Counted from the first letter of the stretch, positions 1 to 6,107 are shown. The stretch is 13,159 nt of DNA from Candidatus Levyibacteriota bacterium (GCA_023245475.1 JAHFKF010000005.1:14198-27356), one strand, 5' to 3'. The notes: a model not told the origin generated them from the sequence alone. Numbers and translations: made by a program.

Positions 1-2
1 TG

Positions 3-434
3 TTTGTTGGTGGTGACCGGACATTATCGTCGGGGAAAGAAGTGCACCAATCACTGGTCGAGGAGCATCCAGAATATTTTGCCACACGACTAAATGGTAC
101 GAGAAGAGTTCTTGTGGTTACTGAAACTGGGCGAGCTGCGTTTATTGCTGGGATGCAAGAGCAAGGTGTGAAGGTTAAAGATGGAACTATAGAGACTGTT
201 AAAGAAACAGACTTTACGTTGACACAACGAGGAGATGTCGATAAAGCCTTTCAGGGTGGAATCGGTGGGGGAATGAGTAAGTTAGTAAAAACAATACAAT
301 CCCTTGAGGCAGAACATCCAGAATGGTTTGCAGAACGCACCAGTGGGAAGCATACCGTAGAAGTCCTTATAAAAGCAGGACAGGCTGCTTTTATAGCAGC
401 GATGTATGAGAGAGGCGTAGAGACACGAGAATAG
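3..434 (+). CDS. Unrecognised protein with a two-copy ~56-residue repeat, 5' end outside the window
   Basis: The frame is open from the first complete codon (3-5) to TAG at 432-434. There is no convincing start inside the window; GTG at 42 lies within the first repeat, so the gene very probably begins upstream. The visible 143 residues hold two copies of one unit. Copy 1 spans about 3-173 and copy 2 about 249-425. Shared landmarks in order are F-x-G-G, an S-L-x-x-E-H-P-E-[YW]-F-A-x-R segment, a short loop with G, a V-x-V-x strand, and G-x-A-A-F-I-A-x-M-x-[EQ]-x-G-V. A charged linker of about 25 residues separates them. The helix-strand-helix pattern could be a small winged-helix-like domain, but that is inference. 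I do not recognise the family. The gene converges on the minus-strand gene ending at 473. Confidence 0.75.
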   Translation, partial: FVGGDRTLSSGKEVHQSLVEEHPEYFATRLNGTRRVLVVTETGRAAFIAGMQEQGVKVKDGTIETVKETDFTLTQRGDVDKAFQGGIGGGMSKLVKTIQSLEAEHPEWFAERTSGKHTVEVLIKAGQAAFIAAMYERGVETRE

Positions 435-463
435 TCTGTCTTCCTTGCCGCAGCTTCTCAAAC

Positions 464-493
464 AGCGAGGGTTTAGGGATTCTCGCTAAACCC
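464..493. terminator. Overlapping inverted repeats between convergent genes
   Basis: Two alternative stems share this stretch. AGCGAG (464-469) pairs with CTCGCT (482-487), and GGGTTTAG (469-476) pairs perfectly with CTAAACCC (486-493) around a 9-nt loop. It sits between the stop at 434 and the stop of the minus-strand gene at 473-475, and overlaps that gene's last codons. Position suggests a bidirectional terminator, but neither strand has a clear T-run afterwards. The inverted repeats are seen; the role is inferred. Confidence 0.45.
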
Positions 494-1303
494 TTCTGTA
501 GTAAACTCTTTGAGTTCTTGAAATGTTTTTGCTGTTTCTTGTACATTATTCAGTAACCTTATAAGAAGATTAGCCGGATCCATCGTAAGATGTTTTGGAT
601 TCATGTCGAACGAACTCGTACCATTCTTATATCCTAAGCTGAGGTTTGTTGTGATGCCTTCCTCGTCAACGGTAAATTGCAAATTGTTAACGCTAGGATC
701 ATCTGGCAAAGGACTTTCAAAATCAATCATTAAGTCATCATTGATCTGCACGCTTGTTGTTGCCGGTTCTAATCGGCCATTGAGGTATTCAGCGCGGCAC
801 TGAAGCAAAACCTTGTCAACCTGGAGATCAACATCAACTGGGGTATTTCTATAGATATCAACGCCATCAGTAGAAGATTTATCCCAACTGTTTCCAGTGA
901 CAGTAAATCTTCCGAGATGTCTGTTAAGAGGTGTAGTTGCAATAGTATCTGGTTTTTGCTCTATACCCGGTGATCTAAATGAAACATGCCAGTTATGCTT
1001 ACGAATACCTTTTTCCTCAAATTGAAACCCTTCTGTTGGTTCCGACTGATTTTCTTGTGGAAAAGTACCCGTGAGTCGAATAATCTGAAGTGCAGTTTTA
1101 TTTGAACCCTGTGATATCTTTTCGAGATGACCAAGCATTCTGTCATAGCCTTCAAGTCGCTGTTGTTTTTCCTTCGCAAAATATGCAGCCTCAATTCTCC
1201 CTAGTCGATAGGCAGTTCTAGCAAAGAGACCTTCATCTCGTCGAGGATCTCCAGTTGCACCCGCAATATATGCGTCTTTAATTCTTCTTCCACGTTCAAT
1301 CAT
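473..1303 (-). CDS. Unrecognised soluble protein, helical N-terminus and beta-rich body
   Basis: A 276-residue protein when started at ATG 1303. The frame also allows an ATG at 1339, but a perfect TATAAT at 1324-1319 lies inside that extension and 15 nt before the 1303 codon, so 1303 is the better start. Residues 1-66 look helical and are rich in R, K, E and A (motif M-I-E-R-G-R-R-I-K-D). Residues about 70-235 alternate hydrophobic and polar residues as in beta sheet, and about 245-270 is a C-terminal helix. There is no signal peptide, membrane helix or recognisable catalytic motif. It is divergent from the gene at 1401 and convergent with the repeat protein ending at 434. I do not recognise the family, and the function is unknown. 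Confidence 0.75.
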   Translation of the reverse strand: MIERGRRIKDAYIAGATGDPRRDEGLFARTAYRLGRIEAAYFAKEKQQRLEGYDRMLGHLEKISQGSNKTALQIIRLTGTFPQENQSEPTEGFQFEEKGIRKHNWHVSFRSPGIEQKPDTIATTPLNRHLGRFTVTGNSWDKSSTDGVDIYRNTPVDVDLQVDKVLLQCRAEYLNGRLEPATTSVQINDDLMIDFESPLPDDPSVNNLQFTVDEEGITTNLSLGYKNGTSSFDMNPKHLTMDPANLLIRLLNNVQETAKTFQELKEFTTEGFSENP

Positions 1304-1318
1304 AATTGTAAGACAGTT

Positions 1319-1346
1319 ATTATACACGATGACGGACATCCTCCAA
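1319..1346 (-). promoter_or_regulatory. Promoter for the minus-strand gene starting at 1303
   Basis: Read on the minus strand, TATAAT lies at 1324-1319, 15 nt before ATG 1303. A weak -35 (TTGGAG, 1346-1341) is 16 nt upstream. The start site would fall about 7-9 nt before the ATG, leaving a very short leader with no ribosome-binding motif. Confidence 0.55.
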
Positions 1347-1364
1347 CCACAAGCTAATTCTTAG

Positions 1365-1392
1365 TTGCAAGATAAGAAATTATTTGTATAAT
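1365..1392 (+). promoter_or_regulatory. Promoter for the gene starting at 1401
   Basis: TTGCAA (1365-1370, 4/6 match to TTGACA), a 16-nt spacer and a perfect TATAAT (1387-1392). Only 8 nt separate the -10 from ATG 1401, so the transcript should start 0-2 nt before the codon. It lies back to back with the minus-strand promoter at 1346-1319. Confidence 0.7.
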
Positions 1393-1400
1393 GCTATTCT

Positions 1401-1990
1401 ATGAGTAATCCAGAACGACCCAATCCAATCGGCTTAGATAAGGTGGCTTATATCCAAATTGCCCAAATCTTTAGTGGGAAAGAGCTTTCTCATAACCAGG
1501 CTGGCTTTATCGATGCACGAGCTATGCGCTTAATCAACAAAAAGCAAAAATCGGTCTGAGAGCATCTCCCTTAGAAATACGATCCGCAGTAGAACGAAAC
1601 GCACTGATTGTCTCAGGGACCTATAGGAGTACTGTTAGCGCAATAGAGCGAGCAGATTATCCAAGCGCGTTGATGCATGCAAATCACATGCATCAATTCG
1701 GAGAGGTAGATTATAGCGATTCATTAGGTGGAGATGCATTTCGACAGGCGGTAGCGGTGCATCGTATGTTGTCTGGAGTGGCAATCCCACAGCTTCTTGA
1801 ATCGACGGCAGATGTACAGATGTTAGTTGGATTTATGATGAAGGATTTACTCCCTGCTGTAGAGCAAGATGAATTAGCTAAAGAGCTGAACATCACTCGT
1901 GATATGATCCACATGGCAGCCCTAAGAGGTTTATTGGGCAAAGGTTCCAAAGAATATTTCGATCCCTCAGCCATTGTCACCATTGAGTAA
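1401..1990 (+). pseudogene. Gene split by a -1 frame change near 1550; C-terminal helix-turn-helix-like segment
   Basis: ATG 1401, behind a good promoter, opens a 52-residue ORF ending at TGA 1557-1559. A second frame is open from 1496 to TAA 1988-1990, and its first ATG is only at 1673. Joining the frames by stepping back one base at the A-run 1546-1550 gives a continuous protein of about 196 residues that reads smoothly across the joint: A-M-R-L-I-N-K-K-Q-K, then I-G-L-R-A-S-P-L-E. Two A5 runs (1539-1543 and 1546-1550) flank the site. Near the C-terminus, E-L-A-K-E-L-N-I-T-R-D followed by R-G-L-L resembles a MerR/excisionase-type helix-turn-helix, so a DNA-binding role is possible. Explanations are a disabling mutation, a missing A in the assembly, or slippage that makes both products. 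Family not recognised. Confidence 0.6.
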
Positions 1991-2113
1991 TAATAAGATT
2001 ATTTACATCCCTGCTGTAATTCACAGTGTTATATCTGCCACATGAAGAGTTTATCTTGCATAGCCGCATTCCTCCAAAAAAACAGCCAATATTACCCCCC
2101 GTAGATAACAGTC

Positions 2114-2142
2114 TTGAAATTACTACATAAAAGCTGTACTAT
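2114..2142 (+). promoter_or_regulatory. Promoter for the DUF1761-like gene
   Basis: TTGAAA (2114-2119), a 17-nt spacer and TACTAT (2137-2142), 7 nt before ATG 2150. The TTG at 2114 could be mistaken for an upstream start codon; as the -35 box of a well-spaced promoter it is better explained as promoter. The transcript would start at the ATG. Confidence 0.7.
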
Positions 2143-2149
2143 TTCGTTA

Positions 2150-2563
2150 ATGCAAATAAATTTTCTAGCAATCATACTCGCAGCCGTTGCTCAGTTTGTA
2201 GTGGGGGCTGTCTGGTATAGTGCGCTCTTTGGCAAGCTGTGGGGGAGAATCCATGGCTTTGATAAACTTTCAAAAGAAACACAGCAGGAGATGATGAGTA
2301 AGATGGGTCCATTCTACGGTATTCAGGCCTTTGTCACTCTCATAACCGCTATTGTTTTTTGGCTCTTTGTTAACTACACAGGTTGGAACCCATTTGGTTT
2401 AGCCGCATTTTTCTGGCTTGGATTTGTCGTTCCAGCACAGGTAAGCGCAGTTATCTTTGGCGGGACAGAACCTAAGTGGCTCGTTAAAAAAATCGCAGTT
2501 CAATCTGGTGCTTCTCTTGCGTGTTTGTTAGCAGCTGCTGTTGTCTTCCACTTCTTAGCCTAA
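2150..2563 (+). CDS. DUF1761-like integral membrane protein
   Basis: A 137-residue protein with four predicted membrane helices at about 4-25, 57-75, 82-104 and 113-135. The first helix runs into G-A-V-W-Y-S-A-L-F-G-K-L-W (19-31), the W-Y-S/LFG signature I associate with the DUF1761 family; the second half carries F-W-L-G-F and a short polar turn with G-T-E-P-K-W. A charged loop (about 32-53) joins helices 1 and 2. The family's molecular function is unknown; the protein should sit in the cytoplasmic membrane. Start 2150 is chosen because the upstream extension to TTG 2114 is occupied by the promoter, and the protein then opens directly with its first hydrophobic helix. A hairpin follows the stop at once. 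Family assignment is by motif memory, without a search. Confidence 0.8.
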   Translation: MQINFLAIILAAVAQFVVGAVWYSALFGKLWGRIHGFDKLSKETQQEMMSKMGPFYGIQAFVTLITAIVFWLFVNYTGWNPFGLAAFFWLGFVVPAQVSAVIFGGTEPKWLVKKIAVQSGASLACLLAAAVVFHFLA

Positions 2564-2594
2564 TCCTCTGTACGCATGCTCGAATTACAGAGGA
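2564..2594. terminator. 9-bp perfect hairpin right after the DUF1761-like gene
   Basis: TCCTCTGTA (2564-2572) pairs perfectly with TACAGAGGA (2586-2594) around a 13-nt loop, beginning one base after the stop codon. No T-run follows, so it is either a non-canonical terminator or an mRNA 3'-end stabilising hairpin. Confidence 0.5.
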
Positions 2595-2618
2595 GCTATT
2601 CACGACCTGTGCTTTCAG

Positions 2619-2647
2619 GTGCAACGGTGAATATTTCCTGTTATAAT
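2619..2647 (+). promoter_or_regulatory. Promoter for the small ORF at 2659
   Basis: A perfect TATAAT at 2642-2647 ends 11 nt before ATG 2659. The -35 position (GTGCAA, 2619-2624) matches consensus only weakly at 17-nt spacing. A leader of about 4-5 nt is implied. Confidence 0.5.
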
Positions 2648-2658
2648 TCATAACATCT

Positions 2659-2784
2659 ATGGCGAGTAAAGGATTAAGCGACATACAAAAGAAACTTGAA
2701 GAGGCGATAAAAGATAATGATTTAATTGAGCATAAGAATCTAAAGGCTTTAAAAGGAGAAAAAAGTTTTAAGAGATTTATATAA
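2659..2784 (+). CDS. Small lysine/glutamate-rich protein, possibly truncated by a frameshift
   Basis: ATG 2659 sits 11 nt behind a perfect TATAAT and opens a 41-residue ORF ending at TAA 2782-2784. The sequence is highly charged and helical (I-Q-K-K-L-E-E-A-I-K-D-N-D). At the A6 run 2759-2764, skipping one A moves into a frame that continues with the same style of sequence (V-L-R-D-L-Y-K-E-K-F-K-E-E-N-R-I) to TAG 2813-2815, giving about 51 residues. The in-frame ending (S-F-K-R-F-I) looks less natural. The true product may therefore be the longer one, through assembly error or slippage. Function unknown. Confidence 0.45.
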   Translation: MASKGLSDIQKKLEEAIKDNDLIEHKNLKALKGEKSFKRFI

Positions 2785-2955
2785 AGAAAAGTTTAAAGAA
2801 GAAAATAGAATTTAGATATATATTGCATTCGAGACTTGCCACCTAGAGGGTTGTTTAGGTTTGCACCTCCTCAATAATCAAACTCACACTTTGCGAAAAG
2901 CAAGGAAAATAATTTAGAGAAATAACTTGGACAGATAGGGGAATAAAAGATTGGC

Positions 2956-3369
2956 TTAGGTCATTGCCTGTTTAATTAATTCAAAATCTTCTGTCGTTAT
3001 TTCTACTAGTCCATAACGAAAAATATATCCCCACTGATTTTTATTTTTGATAAATGATAATTTTTCAATTAAAGGAGCAATTGGTGTGTCATGAACATGA
3101 AGATATTTCACCTTTCGTCGAAATGGTTTGAACGTGGGAGATATTTCTACTTGATAGATTTCATCATCAACCATTTGCCCAATCGCAGTAAATGCCTGTA
3201 ATTTTTCATTTGAATCAAGAGCTATTTTGGGAGAATAATAAACTAACCAATCTCCTTTATGCATTCTCGCTAAACCAGTTCTTTTCCCGTGTCCAATCTG
3301 AGCGATACCAGCTTTTACACCAATTAGCACATGTTCTTTCGAAACAACTCCAATAAAAAATTTTGTCAT
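2956..3369 (-). CDS. EVE-domain protein (UPF0310 family)
   Basis: A 137-residue single-domain protein, the usual length for a stand-alone EVE domain. It opens with F-F-I-G-V-V-S-K-E-H-V (4-14), then G-I-A-Q-I-G-H-G-K-R (21-30), the aromatic core K-G-D-W-L-V-Y-Y-S-P-K (38-48), A-F-T-A-I-G (59-64), and near the end W-G-Y-I-F-R-Y-G-L-V-E-I (113-124). EVE domains have a PUA-like fold and are thought to bind modified bases in DNA or RNA; the ligand here cannot be read from sequence. It is the last gene of a three-gene minus-strand operon, starting 4 nt after the stop of marR, with no ribosome-binding motif, so it is probably translated by coupling. DNA here is clearly AT-richer than in ychF. Confidence 0.85.
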   Translation of the reverse strand: MTKFFIGVVSKEHVLIGVKAGIAQIGHGKRTGLARMHKGDWLVYYSPKIALDSNEKLQAFTAIGQMVDDEIYQVEISPTFKPFRRKVKYLHVHDTPIAPLIEKLSFIKNKNQWGYIFRYGLVEITTEDFELIKQAMT

Positions 3370-3373
3370 ATTG

Positions 3374-3826
3374 CTATTGTAGACTAAGATTAAGTAACTC
3401 CTGATTAAAGTTCGGAAGTGATTGATCTAAAATTTTAAAAAATTGTTTATCATATGTTTCTACATCTTGAACCGTTTGTTGTGATAAAGTAATCCCTGAA
3501 TGAGTTACATTGACTATTTTTGCTCGGCTATCAACTTTGCTGAGGGTTCGTTGTATTAAACTTTTCTTTTCTAACGTTTTAAGAATATTTGAAACAAGCA
3601 TGACATCCATTTTAGCATGGTTTGCTATTTGTACTTGGGTTATATTTTGCAATTTAATAGTTAACCAGGTAGTAGAAGCGAGAACAACAAATTGTGCATG
3701 AGTAAGGTTATATTTTCGTAAAAGTGTATTTAAGTTTCTTTGCCACAAGCTACTTACTTGCCAAAGGAGAAAACCCGTACTTTCCTCGGCTCGTTCAACG
3801 GAGAATATGGCTTTGGTATCACTCAT
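3374..3826 (-). CDS. MarR-family transcriptional regulator
   Basis: A 150-residue protein, typical of MarR regulators, which bind palindromic DNA as dimers and often repress their own operon until a small ligand binds. Residues 12-38 form the N-terminal dimerisation helix (F-L-L-W-Q-V-S-S-L-W-Q). Helix-turn-helix lies at about 62-93 (T-Q-V-Q-I-A-N-H-A, then V-S-N-I-L-K-T-L-E-K-K-S-L-I). The wing carries D-S-R-A-K-I-V-N-V-T-H-S-G (99-111), matching the family D-x-R pattern. The C-terminal helices complete the dimer interface. Its ATG overlaps the stop of the SRPBCC gene (ATGA, 3823-3826), and the EVE gene follows by 4 nt. The likely target is the palindrome at 4244-4272 in the operon's own promoter. 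Confidence 0.9.
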   Translation of the reverse strand: MSDTKAIFSVERAEESTGFLLWQVSSLWQRNLNTLLRKYNLTHAQFVVLASTTWLTIKLQNITQVQIANHAKMDVMLVSNILKTLEKKSLIQRTLSKVDSRAKIVNVTHSGITLSQQTVQDVETYDKQFFKILDQSLPNFNQELLNLSLQ

Positions 3827-4242
3827 AACTTACTTGCACTATCTATTTGTCGTGCTACATCCTGTGGTAAATGCTTAACTAAATCTTGTGCTACGATTTT
3901 TATCCAAAGAAATGCTAATACGCCCCGGACAGAAATGGTATTTGTTATTTTTAATCCGTTAGGAGTTTCCTCAAAGATATGTTCATCATACATTTTGGCT
4001 AATGGGAAAATAGTAACATCAGTAAATGTTTTATTTTTTATAGTTTCAGTAAGTATTACTTTTACTTGCGGCCCACCTTTGGGTTTGAGAAGAAAATAAT
4101 TTCCTTTTTCAAACTTTCCTTCTAACTTTGCATACTCTATGCCGTCATCCCAGGTATGCCATGCGTTTACATCCGCAAAGAGCTTCCATAGCTGTTCTTT
4201 AGTAACTTTGTTAGTTATGATTGAATAAGATTTAACCCACAT
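3823..4242 (-). CDS. SRPBCC (START/polyketide-cyclase-like) family protein
   Basis: A 139-residue protein covering one whole SRPBCC fold, a helix-grip barrel with a deep cavity for hydrophobic ligands. The N-terminus shows the family pattern: strand S-Y-S-I-I-T, helix T-K-E-Q-L-W-K-L-F-A-D-V, then N-A-W-H-T-W-D-D-G-I (26-35). Strands follow with G-N-Y-F-L-L-K-P-K-G-G-P (47-58) and F-T-D-V-T (73-77), and a long C-terminal helix (about 113-134) closes the cavity. No catalytic residue can be assigned. First gene of the operon, its stop overlaps the marR start. SRPBCC genes next to MarR regulators are common, which suggests the barrel binds or processes the regulator's ligand; that link is inference. 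TTGACA/TATAAT precede it, with the -10 ending 13 nt before the ATG. Confidence 0.85.
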   Translation of the reverse strand: MWVKSYSIITNKVTKEQLWKLFADVNAWHTWDDGIEYAKLEGKFEKGNYFLLKPKGGPQVKVILTETIKNKTFTDVTIFPLAKMYDEHIFEETPNGLKITNTISVRGVLAFLWIKIVAQDLVKHLPQDVARQIDSASKL

Positions 4243-4243
4243 A

Positions 4244-4272
4244 GTATATGCATATATTATATATGTATATAC
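4244..4272. promoter_or_regulatory. 29-bp palindromic operator, probable MarR autoregulatory site
   Basis: GTATATGCATATA (4244-4256), a TTA centre and TATATGTATATAC (4260-4272). The arms are inverted copies matching at 12 of 13 positions; the left arm contains a perfect 12-bp palindrome (4245-4256). It covers the -10 and most of the spacer of the SRPBCC-marR-EVE promoter and ends 1 nt before the SRPBCC start codon. Size, symmetry and AT content suit a MarR dimer or two dimers. The sequence is seen; the binding is inferred. Confidence 0.75.
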
Positions 4273-4283
4273 AATATTGTCAA
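4256..4283 (-). promoter_or_regulatory. Consensus promoter of the SRPBCC-marR-EVE operon
   Basis: On the minus strand: a perfect TTGACA (4283-4278), a 16-nt spacer and a perfect TATAAT (4261-4256), 13 nt before ATG 4242. This is the strongest promoter in the window by consensus and is buried in the operator palindrome, so bound regulator would exclude RNA polymerase. Confidence 0.8.
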
Positions 4284-4314
4284 GTACATAAAATCGGTAT
4301 ATCCTTGGCTAATC

Positions 4315-4323
4315 TGCTATAAT
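4315..4323 (+). promoter_or_regulatory. Extended -10 promoter of ychF
   Basis: TGC followed by a perfect TATAAT (4318-4323), an extended -10 element; the -35 position has no good match, as is usual for extended -10 promoters. Only 6 nt separate the hexamer from ATG 4330, so the expected start site is the A of the ATG or within a base or two of it. Confidence 0.75.
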
Positions 4324-4329
4324 TGCTTC

Positions 4330-5427
4330 ATGAATCTTTCTGTTGGCATCGTCGGTTTACCAAACGTGGGGAAGTCCACACTCTTTAACGCCCTTCTTAA
4401 AAAGCAGGCGGCTTTGGCTGCAAACTATCCCTTTGCAACGATTGAACCCAATGTCGGTATCGTGCCAGTGCCGGATTCACGACTTACGCAGCTTGCTGAG
4501 ATAACCAAGCAAGAAGAGAAAATGGGAGAGTTGCCGCTGATCAAGAATGCTCTTATTGAATTTGTTGATATTGCTGGACTCGTCAAAGGAGCCAGTGAAG
4601 GAGCAGGGCTTGGTAATAAATTTCTTAGCCATATTCGTGAAGTACAAGTTATCGCTCATGTCGTCAGGGCTTTTGAAGACCCTGATGTCATACGGGAAGG
4701 AAGTGTCTCACCACTTGAAGACTATCAGACGATCCAAACGGAGCTGATCTTGGCTGATCTTCAAACACTTCAGAAGACTCTTGATAATCGCAAAGCAGAG
4801 CCAGCCAAAAAGTCAGCAGCTGAAAAATTGAGCAAAGCACTCGATTTGGGCAAACGTGCCTTTGATGTCCCACTTACTGACGATGAACGAGCAAGTATTA
4901 GTGATCTCTTCTTGCTGTCCAACAAGCCTGAAATCATTGTGCTTAACGTCGCCGAAGAGGACTATACCGAAAGCAATTTAACAACAATTATTACTAAGTT
5001 TGCAGATGCCATGCAGATGCCTGCTGGAAAATTCGTTGTCATCTGTGCAAAGGTAGAGTCAGAACTTGCAGCATTGTCTGATGAAGAGCAAAAAGAATAT
5101 CTCACTGACTTAGGACTTGAGAAATCCGGTCTTGAACGGCTGATACAAAAGGCATATGAAGAGCTTGGACTAATTTCATTCCTGACAGCAGGGGAGAAGG
5201 AAGTCAAAGCATGGACTATCCAAAAAGGCATTGATGCCCCTGGGGCTGCTGGGACGATTCATACTGATTTCACCAAGAAATTCATCAAAGCAGAAGTTAT
5301 TGCCTTTGATGATTACACCTCGCTTGGCGGACGCAAGAAGGCTCGCGAAGTAGGGAAGGCTCGAATGGAAGGTCGCGATTACATTATAAACGACGGTGAC
5401 GTCATTGAGTTTAAGATTGGTTCATAA
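4330..5427 (+). CDS. ychF: YchF, Obg-family ribosome-associated P-loop NTPase
   Basis: A 365-residue protein, close to the 363 of E. coli YchF, and co-linear throughout. G1 is G-L-P-N-V-G-K-S-T (9-17), followed by N-Y-P-F-A-T-I-E-P-N-V-G (32-43). G3 is D-I-A-G-L-V-K-G-A-S-E-G-A-G-L-G (80-95). The base-recognition motif is the YchF-type N-V-A-E (206-209) rather than N-K-x-D, consistent with the ATP preference known for this family. A helical coiled segment covers about 130-180. The C-terminal TGS domain (about 284-365) has F-L-T-A-G-E-K-E-V-K-A-W-T-I and the G-A-A-G-T-I-H-T-D-F-x-K-x-F-I hallmark. YchF acts in the cytoplasm with ribosomes. It has its own promoter, divergent from the operon on its left. 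Confidence 0.97.
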   Translation: MNLSVGIVGLPNVGKSTLFNALLKKQAALAANYPFATIEPNVGIVPVPDSRLTQLAEITKQEEKMGELPLIKNALIEFVDIAGLVKGASEGAGLGNKFLSHIREVQVIAHVVRAFEDPDVIREGSVSPLEDYQTIQTELILADLQTLQKTLDNRKAEPAKKSAAEKLSKALDLGKRAFDVPLTDDERASISDLFLLSNKPEIIVLNVAEEDYTESNLTTIITKFADAMQMPAGKFVVICAKVESELAALSDEEQKEYLTDLGLEKSGLERLIQKAYEELGLISFLTAGEKEVKAWTIQKGIDAPGAAGTIHTDFTKKFIKAEVIAFDDYTSLGGRKKAREVGKARMEGRDYIINDGDVIEFKIGS

Positions 5428-5449
5428 TTTTCTTCACTACAGCTACTTT
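5421..5449 (+). promoter_or_regulatory. Weak promoter candidate for the gene at 5455
   Basis: TACTTT (5444-5449) ends 5 nt before ATG 5455, with TTCATA (5421-5426) 17 nt upstream overlapping the ychF stop. Both boxes are 4/6 matches. Position fits the short-leader pattern, but co-transcription with ychF is equally possible. Confidence 0.35.
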
Positions 5450-5454
5450 ATATT

Positions 5455-6102
5455 ATGAAAGAGCAGAGACCGTCAGGCTTGGAAATACAAACAGCTAATC
5501 AATTGGTGGACACGTTGAGAAAGAAACCTCAAGCAGCATTTCCTCATGTAGTGTGGGATTTAGAAGATTTCAGAGACAGTGAGGATATTAAAACAGCATT
5601 TACCTTTAATCATATGCTCGGGAGAGTCACCTCACTACGATTGAAGGGAGACCCCCAAGATCAATTTGTTGAGACAGGGAGCACAGAGCAGTTTGGATTG
5701 GCTTATCGGTATAAGGCACAGAAATCAATATATGATGGTGTACTTATTGGTCAACAAAAACGATATGCATTAATACAACCAACAGAGGAAAACCAACGAA
5801 TTGATGATGGGAAGATCTATACGCCATATATAACATTTGGATTATATGGCTTTGATGCAGAATCTCGATATATTGGGATTGAGCTAACTCGATATAGAAG
5901 AACAATCTCACATAAGGTTGATGTGTATCTGCTGCTTGAAGGCAAAGATCATCTTGATGAACTTCGAGATCCCACACACCAATTGACAGTAAATGATATT
6001 CTTGCGGCTCCTGCTCATGTTACACGTAAGCTTTTTGTTGGAGATCCAGGTCTGAAAGACGATTTTCAATACGAGACAGCGAAAAGATTGGGCATTCTGT
6101 AA
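5455..6102 (+). CDS. Unrecognised protein, paralogue of the next gene
   Basis: A 215-residue soluble protein with no signal peptide or membrane helix. Its centre aligns by eye with the gene at 6145: E-Q-F-G-L-A-Y (78-84) against N-H-F-G-T-S-Y; Y-D-G-V-L-I-G (93-99) against H-D-G-A-L-L-G; and G-L-Y-G-F-D-A-E-S-R (129-138) followed by E-L-T-R-Y against L-Y-G-I-D-T-D-G-R followed by V-T-E-Y. This suggests one shared beta-rich domain of about 100 residues and an old tandem duplication. The N-terminal 30 residues are helical with a K-K-P-Q-A-A-F motif also echoed in the neighbour. No catalytic signature is visible. Start 5455 is the first ATG after ychF, 27 nt beyond its stop. Function unknown. 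Confidence 0.8.
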   Translation: MKEQRPSGLEIQTANQLVDTLRKKPQAAFPHVVWDLEDFRDSEDIKTAFTFNHMLGRVTSLRLKGDPQDQFVETGSTEQFGLAYRYKAQKSIYDGVLIGQQKRYALIQPTEENQRIDDGKIYTPYITFGLYGFDAESRYIGIELTRYRRTISHKVDVYLLLEGKDHLDELRDPTHQLTVNDILAAPAHVTRKLFVGDPGLKDDFQYETAKRLGIL

Positions 6103-6107
6103 TGTAG

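Noticed and set aside
1304..1339. Longer N-terminus for the minus-strand gene starting at ATG 1339
   Set aside because: The extension contains a perfect TATAAT 15 nt before ATG 1303, and its residues look unlike the charged helix that follows.
1401..1576. Reading TGA 1557 as glycine (genetic code 25) to explain the broken gene
   Set aside because: In that frame a TAG follows five codons later, and TGA works as a normal stop elsewhere in the window, so a frame change explains the data better.
1991..2113. Possible RNA gene between the frameshifted gene and the DUF1761-like gene
   Set aside because: No T-loop GTTCGA-type motif, acceptor stem pairing or terminator was found; only a small AT-rich inverted repeat just after the stop.
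2785..2955. Possible structured RNA in the gap between convergent genes (CACCTA/TAGGT and GAGG/CCTC pairings near 2840-2872)
   Set aside because: The pairings are 4-5 bp and mutually exclusive, which is expected by chance in such a stretch.
3740..4099. Plus-strand open frame of 119 codons opposite marR and the SRPBCC gene
   Set aside because: It is antisense to two recognisable families and has cysteine-rich, non-protein-like composition.
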